From NCBI GenBank assembly GCA_029065305.1, contig JAIEIQ010000071.1:1-11003 (forward strand): a stretch of DNA of 11,003 nucleotides, in the 5' to 3' direction. The number at the start of each line of letters is the position of its first letter. Position 1 is the first letter of the stretch. The DNA is from Oscillospiraceae bacterium. GTDB lineage: Bacteria; Bacillota; Clostridia; Oscillospirales; Oscillospiraceae. The notes under the pieces are model-generated. The model saw only the letters and a list, made by a program, of their open reading frames with translations. It ran no database searches and had not been told where the DNA came from. Both the position numbers and the translations under genes were made by a program. Of this stretch, positions 6,668-11,003 are shown piece by piece.

Positions 6668-8722
6668 CTATTTTTGATTGATCCGCAGGGTGTTGAGCAC
6701 GCACAGCATACATACGCCCACATCGGCAAACACACCGGCCCACAGCTCCACATGGCCCAGCACCGAGAGAAGCATCACCAGCACCTTGACCGCAATGGCA
6801 AAGACAATATTTTCCGCAGCAATGCGCTTGGTGCGCCGGGCGATGCGGATACCGGCGGCGATCTTCCCGGGCTCGTCGCCCATAATGATCACATCCGCTG
6901 TCTCAATGGCCGCGTCAGCTCCCAGACCGCCCATGGCGATGCCGATATCCGCCGCCGCCAGCACCGGTGTGTCGTTGATACCGTCTCCGGCGTAGAGGAG
7001 CTTGCCCTCCCCTGTCAGAGCGCCCCGCAGCTTTTCCAGCTCCGCCAGCTTTTCCTGGGGCAGCAGCTCCCCTGCCGCCTGATCCAGCCCGATTTCACGG
7101 GCGATTTCCGCCACAACAGATTTGCTGTCGCCGGAGAGCATAGCGGTTTTCTGAATTCCCAGCTGCCTGAGCTGCTCAATAGCGGATTTGGCGTCCTTTT
7201 TCGGCGCGTCCCGCAGGAGAACAGCCCCACGGTAAATACCGTCCTCCGCCACATAGACCGTTGTGGCCGCTGTTTCCAGAGCCTCCGGCAGGCTGATACC
7301 GGCCTCCAGCAGGTAATCCCGCTTGCCGGCCAGGATCCGATGGCCCTCCGCCTTCACGGATACCCCGTGGCCGGAGACCTCTTGATAGTCCTCCAGCTCC
7401 ACGCCGTCAACCGGCCTGCCGTGGGCCGCAAGGATGGACTGGGCGATAGGATGGGTGGACCGGCACTCCGCCAGTGCCGCCAGCTCCAGCAGCTTTTCCC
7501 GGGAAATACCCTCTGCCAGGAGGCAGTCGGACACGGAGAAACGGCCCTCTGTCAGGGTGCCCGTCTTGTCAAAGGCCACAATCTGCGCCTCCGCCAGCGT
7601 CTCCAGGTGGTTGCCGCCCTTGACCAGCACGCCCTCCCGGGAGGCCCGGCCAATCCCGGCAAAAAAGCTCAGGGGCACGGAGATCACCAGGGCACAGGGA
7701 CAGGAGATCACCAGGAAGCAAAGGGCGCTGTAGATGGAGCGCTCCCAGGCCATCAGCCCAACGAGGGGCGGCAGAACAGCCACAACCACCGCCGCCAGGC
7801 AGACAATCGGCGTATATATCCTGGCAAAGCGGGTGATAAACTTCTCACTGGCGGCTTTCTTTTCCGAGGCATGTTCCACCATCTCCAGGATCTTGCTGGC
7901 GGTGGACTCCCCGAAGCTCTTCTCCACCCGGATCTCCAGCGCGCCGCTGAGGTTGATGCAGCCGGCCATCACCTGCTGGCCGGGAGCGATGTCCCTGGGG
8001 ACGGATTCGCCGGTGAGGGCGGCGGTGTCCAGCTGAGAACTGCCCTCCAGAACAACACCGTCCAGGGGGATTTTCTCCCCGGGACGAACCAGGATGGTCT
8101 GCCCAACAGCAACCTCCTCCGCCTCCACCTCCCGGCTGACGCCGTTCTCCAGCAGATTGGCCCGGTCAGGCCGGACATCCAGCAGCGCGGAGATGGATTT
8201 ACGGGAGGAGGACACGGCCTTTGTCTGCAAATACTCCCCCAGCCGGTACAGCAGGAAGACCATAACTCCCTCTGGGATCTCGCCTATGATCACAGCGCCA
8301 ATCCCGGCAATCGCCATAAGGAAGCTCTCACCAAAGATATCTCCGTGCCGGATGTTGTTCAGCGCCTGGAGAAGCACTTCCGCCGCCACCGCCAGAAACG
8401 CCGCAAGGAGGACGATGGTGCCCCACATGGGCACGGTCGTATAGAAATTTTTCAACAGCAGTCCAACGGCGAGCAGAGCCGCCCCTGCAATCAATGTCAT
8501 CAGTTCTTTACGCGCCTCGGCGGGGTCCTGCTCATGGTTGTGGTCGTGGCCGCAGCTACAGCTGCCGTCGTGATCATGATGCTCATGGTCGTGGTGGTGG
8601 TGCTCATGTCCGCAGCTGCAGTGCTCATGACCGTGTTCGTGGTTATGACAGCAGGTGTGCTCCCCGTGGTCGTGATGATGCTCATGCCCGCAGCCGCAGG
8701 CGGATTGCTTTTCCTTCTCCAT
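6668..8722 (-). CDS. cadA: Zn/Cd-exporting P1B-2 type ATPase with His/Cys-rich N-terminus (CadA/ZntA type)
   Basis: A 684-residue membrane pump that uses ATP to expel divalent soft metals, most likely zinc, cadmium or lead. Key motifs: TGES at 237-240 (actuator), CPC at 341-343 in the transport membrane helix, phosphorylated D385 in DKTGT, the HP motif at 424-425, and GDGIND at 579-584. K646 and D667 in the last two helices are the residue pair that, with CPC, marks the zinc/cadmium group rather than copper pumps. The usual N-terminal HMA domain with GMTCxxC is absent. Instead residues 9-63 carry about 23 His and 8 Cys, including three CxCGHxH repeats (9-15, 35-41, 55-61). The start ATG follows GGAGGGG by 7 nt and lies 3 nt after the regulator stop, so the two genes form one operon. 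It ends before a terminator hairpin. Confidence 0.93.
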   Translation of the reverse strand: MEKEKQSACGCGHEHHHDHGEHTCCHNHEHGHEHCSCGHEHHHHDHEHHDHDGSCSCGHDHNHEQDPAEARKELMTLIAGAALLAVGLLLKNFYTTVPMWGTIVLLAAFLAVAAEVLLQALNNIRHGDIFGESFLMAIAGIGAVIIGEIPEGVMVFLLYRLGEYLQTKAVSSSRKSISALLDVRPDRANLLENGVSREVEAEEVAVGQTILVRPGEKIPLDGVVLEGSSQLDTAALTGESVPRDIAPGQQVMAGCINLSGALEIRVEKSFGESTASKILEMVEHASEKKAASEKFITRFARIYTPIVCLAAVVVAVLPPLVGLMAWERSIYSALCFLVISCPCALVISVPLSFFAGIGRASREGVLVKGGNHLETLAEAQIVAFDKTGTLTEGRFSVSDCLLAEGISREKLLELAALAECRSTHPIAQSILAAHGRPVDGVELEDYQEVSGHGVSVKAEGHRILAGKRDYLLEAGISLPEALETAATTVYVAEDGIYRGAVLLRDAPKKDAKSAIEQLRQLGIQKTAMLSGDSKSVVAEIAREIGLDQAAGELLPQEKLAELEKLRGALTGEGKLLYAGDGINDTPVLAAADIGIAMGGLGADAAIETADVIIMGDEPGKIAAGIRIARRTKRIAAENIVFAIAVKVLVMLLSVLGHVELWAGVFADVGVCMLCVLNTLRINQK

Positions 8723-8725
8723 TGC

Positions 8726-9097
8726 TTACCCCTCCGTTTCTTCCATTACATGGTCAAAGGCCATGGCAAAAATTTGTCCGATGTGGGCATCGTCCAGGGA
8801 GTAATAGACTACCCTCCCCTCCTTGCGGCTCTTGACAATCCGGGAAACCTTCAGCAGCCGCAGCTGGTGGCTGATAGCGCTCTGGCTCATGCTCAGCAGT
8901 GCCGCCAGATCGCATACACACATCTCCTCAATGTTCAGTGCGCAGATGATTCGGGCCCGGGTGCTGTCCCCGAAAACCTTGAAGAGTTCGGATACCTCGT
9001 ATACTGGCTCCTCGTCCGGCATCTTCGCCTTGACCCTCGCTAGGACATCCTCGTGAATCACGCTGACCTCGCAGATCTCCATGGGCTCTCGCTCCAT
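8726..9097 (-). CDS. ArsR/SmtB-family metal-sensing repressor (CadC/SmtB type)
   Basis: A 123-residue winged-helix repressor that should dissociate from DNA when it binds zinc, cadmium or lead, releasing the ATPase gene. The winged helix covers about 35-100, with recognition helix MSQSAISHQLRLLK (70-83) and wing RKEGRVVYYSL (91-101). EEMCVCDLA corresponds to the ELCVCDLA metal box (C60, C62), as in CadC; C9 and perhaps H15 in the N-terminal arm could complete that site. D103, H105, H116 and E119 reproduce the D-x-H-x10-H-x2-E spacing of the zinc site in the last helix of SmtB. The protein therefore appears to carry both known types of site. ATG 9097 follows GGGGAGG by 7 nt. The gene is first in the operon, behind a promoter and operator it probably controls itself. 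Confidence 0.92.
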   Translation of the reverse strand: MEREPMEICEVSVIHEDVLARVKAKMPDEEPVYEVSELFKVFGDSTRARIICALNIEEMCVCDLAALLSMSQSAISHQLRLLKVSRIVKSRKEGRVVYYSLDDAHIGQIFAMAFDHVMEETEG

Positions 9098-9133
9098 TGT
9101 TTAACCTCCCCACATATCATTGAATAAGTGAAT

Positions 9134-9153
9134 ATATGAGCAATTGTTCATGT
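9134..9153. promoter_or_regulatory. probable SmtB/CadC-type operator
   Basis: An imperfect palindrome with half-sites ATATGAGCA (9134-9142) and TGTTCATGT (9145-9153) around a 2-bp centre; the halves match at 7 of 9 positions. ArsR/SmtB-family zinc sensors are known to bind ATATGAACA-type half-sites of this kind. It covers the expected transcription start (~9152) of the repressor-ATPase operon, where bound repressor would block initiation. Confidence 0.72.
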
Positions 9154-9158
9154 TTAGA

Positions 9159-9186
9159 ATTATACACATGTTTTCTGATTTGTCAA
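9159..9186 (-). promoter_or_regulatory. consensus sigma-A promoter of the metal-resistance operon
   Basis: On the minus strand a perfect TTGACA -35 box (9181-9186) and a perfect TATAAT -10 box (9159-9164) are 16 nt apart. Expected transcription start is near 9152, about 55 nt before the regulator ATG. Such a strong promoter fits control by a tight repressor. Confidence 0.85.
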
Positions 9187-9211
9187 GGGGGAGATTACAA
9201 ATTTTCTGGGG

Positions 9212-9240
9212 TTGCCGGAATGGAGGGCCTATGCTATACT
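9212..9240 (+). promoter_or_regulatory. promoter of the methyltransferase gene, extended -10
   Basis: TTGCCG (9212-9217, 4 of 6) and TATACT (9235-9240) are separated by 17 nt. TGC directly before the -10 box makes it an extended -10 promoter. It diverges from the metal operon promoter, with 25 nt between the two -35 boxes. Confidence 0.65.
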
Positions 9241-9277
9241 GGAAATCACAGAGCAGAAAGGAGGCGGCTGTATTGTC

Positions 9278-10039
9278 ATGAAGCGAAACGAACTGATCGA
9301 AGCGTGGCTGCGGGAGGAGCAGACCGCGCAAATCCACGGATGGGACTTCTCCCCTATTCGCGGCAGATACAGCGAGGAGAAGGATCTCCCTTGGGACTAC
9401 GAAAAGATTGTCCGGGCGGCACTGACCCCGGAAGCTGTCCTGCTGGACATCGACACCGGAGGCGGGGAATTTCTGCTGTCCCTGGGCCACCCATTCCGGC
9501 AGACCGCCGCCACAGAGGCATATCCCCCCAACGTCCAGCTCTGCCGGGAAAAGCTGCTTCCGCTGGGGATCGATTTCCATGAGGCGGACGGTGATGGGGA
9601 GCTCCCCTTCCCAGATCATCGCTTTGATCTGGTCATCAATCGACACGGGAATTACCTGCCACGGGAGCTCTACCGGGTGCTGAAGCCGGGCGGGCAGTTT
9701 ATCACAGAACAGGTGGGGGCGGAGAACGATCGGGAGCTGGTGAGCCTGCTATTGCCGGAGACCCCTCCCCTGCCCTTTCCGGAACAATATCTGGAGATTG
9801 CCTCCGAAAAATTCCGGAACTGTGGCTTTTCCATCCTGGAGGGCCAGGAGGCACACCGTCCAACCCGTTTTTGGGACGTGGGAGCGCTGGTCTGGTTCGC
9901 CCGGATCATCCCCTGGGAGTTCCCTGGGTTTTCTGTGGAGAGCTGTCTGGAGAACCTGTTCCGCGCCCAAGCACTTTTGGAGGAAAACGGTGTAATTGAA
10001 GGGACAATCCATCGTTTTCTCCTGATTGCCCAGAAATAA
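9278..10039 (+). CDS. class I SAM-dependent methyltransferase, substrate unknown
   Basis: A 253-residue soluble protein with the class I methyltransferase fold. The glycine-rich AdoMet loop is LLDIDTGGGEF (55-65), the acidic residue at the end of strand 2 is E80 in TEAYPPN, and FDLVINRHGNY (116-126) is the motif IV strand. The stretch YRVLKPGGQFITEQ matches the common post-motif seen in methyltransferase_11-type proteins. The C-terminal third (from about 150) is family-specific and gives no clue to the substrate. An in-frame TTG at 9212 would extend the protein but lies on the -35 box of the promoter. ATG 9278 after AAAGGAGG (9257-9264, 13-nt spacing, slightly long) is therefore chosen. It is transcribed alone, away from the metal operon, and converges with the DUF3795 gene across a hairpin. 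Confidence 0.85.
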   Translation: MKRNELIEAWLREEQTAQIHGWDFSPIRGRYSEEKDLPWDYEKIVRAALTPEAVLLDIDTGGGEFLLSLGHPFRQTAATEAYPPNVQLCREKLLPLGIDFHEADGDGELPFPDHRFDLVINRHGNYLPRELYRVLKPGGQFITEQVGAENDRELVSLLLPETPPLPFPEQYLEIASEKFRNCGFSILEGQEAHRPTRFWDVGALVWFARIIPWEFPGFSVESCLENLFRAQALLEENGVIEGTIHRFLLIAQK

Positions 10040-10060
10040 CAGCGTATATGGCTGACAACC

Positions 10061-10095
10061 GGCGGGCCTCTCCCCTGCTCCGGGGAAGGTCCGCC
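10061..10095. terminator. hairpin between convergent genes, probable bidirectional terminator
   Basis: GGCGGGCCTCTCCCC (10061-10075) pairs with CGGGGAAGGTCCGCC (10081-10095), giving about 14 pairs with one G-U and one bulge. It sits 22 nt after the methyltransferase stop and 14 nt beyond the DUF3795 stop. T-tracts are weak on both sides (GTTTCATGATTATTT on the plus side), so it is called on structure and position. Confidence 0.6.
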
Positions 10096-10108
10096 GACTG
10101 TTTCATGA

Positions 10109-10654
10109 TTATTTCTTTCTGCGCAGCTTTAGATCAAGCCCCTGCCGGCCTGCCGCCTCTTGAAACAGCCTCGCCGCATAGGCTCCCTTCTCTTTCAGCG
10201 GCAGACTATCCACCTCCAAATTGGCCAGCTGCGCAGAGATCTCCCACAGAGCCTCCAGCTCCAGGAGGTTTACCCCCACACAAAAAAGTGTTTTGCGCCG
10301 TCCGTCGTTGAAATTCTCCAGCAGAAAGCGCAAAATTCTCTCCTTTTCCTCTAGCTCCGCGCCATAGCGCTCCGGTCCCATCTCCCGGGCTTTCTCCATA
10401 TCCGCCAGTTGACGCTGGTGGGTGATAAAGCTGTCGAAGCGGTCGATTCCGCCGCACATCCCGCAGGGATATTCACCACATTGGAAGCAGTATGCTGCGC
10501 CTCCGTGCTCCAAGCTGCACCGGGCAATTTTACAGGACTGGTTTCCTGTGCCGCCGCCGCAGCCGGGGCAGTGTCCGTCCAGCTTCATGGGGCAGAGGGC
10601 GCAGTTCAGACCGCAGAGGGAAAAAGACAAATCCTCTCGTTGAAATCCCTTCAT
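10109..10654 (-). CDS. DUF3795 family cysteine-rich protein
   Basis: A 181-residue protein of unknown function that fits the DUF3795 family. Its first ~70 residues carry a dense cysteine pattern: C14, C18, C21 in SLCGLNCALCP; C29 and C32; C41 and C46; C56 and C59 in CFQC; C64 and C67 in CGMC. This suggests binding of zinc or an iron-sulfur cluster. The remainder is charged and helical (about 75-175), ending in a basic KLRRKK tail. There is no signal peptide or membrane segment, so it should be cytoplasmic. ATG 10654 is preceded by TGAGGTG, directly after the T-tract of the aldolase terminator. It is probably transcribed by read-through or from a promoter I cannot identify. Family call is fairly safe; no function should be inferred. 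Confidence 0.8.
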   Translation of the reverse strand: MKGFQREDLSFSLCGLNCALCPMKLDGHCPGCGGGTGNQSCKIARCSLEHGGAAYCFQCGEYPCGMCGGIDRFDSFITHQRQLADMEKAREMGPERYGAELEEKERILRFLLENFNDGRRKTLFCVGVNLLELEALWEISAQLANLEVDSLPLKEKGAYAARLFQEAAGRQGLDLKLRRKK

Positions 10655-10664
10655 AACACCTCAA

Positions 10665-10694
10665 AAACCGGAGCCGCCCCGTTGGGGCGGCTCC
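10665..10694 (-). terminator. Rho-independent terminator of the aldolase gene
   Basis: A perfect 11-bp GC-rich stem, GGAGCCGCCCC (10670-10680) and GGGGCGGCTCC (10684-10694), with a 3-nt loop. On the minus strand it is followed by GGTTTTTG. It lies 25 nt after the aldolase stop and 15 nt before the DUF3795 start. Confidence 0.88.
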
Positions 10695-10719
10695 AAATTC
10701 GCTGTTGTCTGTCCAGTGT

Positions 10720-11003
10720 TTAGAACGCCTTGCCGTCGCAGCCCAGAACGTCAATGAGCTTGTGCTTAACCAGCTCCTTGATGGCGGCGCGGGCGGGCTT
10801 GAGGTACTCACGGGGGGCAAACTTGTCGGGGTGCTCGGTGAAGAACTGCCGGATGGTGCCGGTCATGGCCAGACGCAGGTCGGAGTCGATGTTGATCTTG
10901 CAGACAGCGCTCTCAGCGGCCTTGCGGAGCTGCTCCTCGGGGATGCCGACGGCATCGGGCATCTTGCCGCCGTTGGCGTTGACCATCTTCACATACTCCT
11001 GGG
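10720..11003 (-). CDS. fba: class II fructose-1,6-bisphosphate aldolase, C-terminal part (partial)
   Basis: The last ~94 codons of a gene that begins outside the window. The sequence QEYVKMVNANGGK, then GIPEEQLRKAA, VCKINIDSDLRLAMTG and the ending LVKHKLIDVLGCDGKAF, is typical of the class II zinc-dependent aldolase. This enzyme interconverts fructose-1,6-bisphosphate with dihydroxyacetone phosphate and glyceraldehyde-3-phosphate in glycolysis. The NIDSDLR block is part of the phosphate-binding end of the barrel. Zinc ligands lie upstream, outside the window. The stop TAA is followed by a strong terminator, so this is the end of its transcript. Confidence 0.93.
   Translation of the reverse strand, partial: QEYVKMVNANGGKMPDAVGIPEEQLRKAAESAVCKINIDSDLRLAMTGTIRQFFTEHPDKFAPREYLKPARAAIKELVKHKLIDVLGCDGKAF

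Noticed and set aside
6122..9043. A 973-codon open frame on the plus strand opposite the amidase, ATPase and regulator genes
   Set aside because: It is antisense to three well-supported genes with clear catalytic motifs. Its translation is low-complexity where it opposes the His-rich tail, and it begins without a good ribosome site. Long antisense frames are expected from strong GC bias at third positions.

Overview
The window looks like a chromosomal segment of a spore-forming, GC-rich member of the Clostridia, most likely Oscillospiraceae (Flavonifractor/Lawsonibacter-like). This is inferred from the sporulation amidase CwlD, a BlaI/BlaR1-type pair, Gram-positive style GGAGG ribosome binding sites, strong GC bias at third codon positions and consensus sigma-A promoters. 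No rRNA, tRNA, insertion sequence, CRISPR array or prophage structural gene is visible. No stretch over 300 bases lacks a gene.

Left part, plus strand (1-6082). The end of a BlaI/MecI-type repressor overlaps by 4 nt an 841-residue M56 metallopeptidase of the BlaR1 type. Its outer part is not a penicillin-binding sensor but carries two copies of a ~190-residue module. After a hairpin come cwlD (spore cortex amidase), radA (branch-migration ATPase, with its own promoter) and a Xer-like tyrosine recombinase.

Middle part, minus strand (9186 down to 6092). A metal-resistance operon is driven by a near-perfect promoter with a SmtB/CadC-type operator at its start point. It holds an ArsR/SmtB-family metal sensor and a P1B-2 type zinc/cadmium ATPase with a His/Cys-rich N-terminus. 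A terminator hairpin follows, and the translation start of a small papain-like 'putative amidase domain' protein lies inside that hairpin. This gene converges with the recombinase gene, leaving only 9 nt between stop codons. A terminator-like element facing the recombinase transcript lies inside the amidase reading frame.

Right part (9212-11003). A SAM-dependent methyltransferase is transcribed divergently from the metal operon. It converges, across a long hairpin, with a cysteine-rich DUF3795 protein. Upstream of that, on the same minus strand and separated by a strong terminator, is the 3' end of class II fructose-bisphosphate aldolase.

Most of this is ordinary core and accessory content. 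The parts most worth following up are the duplicated sensor region of the BlaR1-like protein, the unusual metal-binding tail of the ATPase, and the two places where terminators and coding sequence share the same DNA around the amidase gene.
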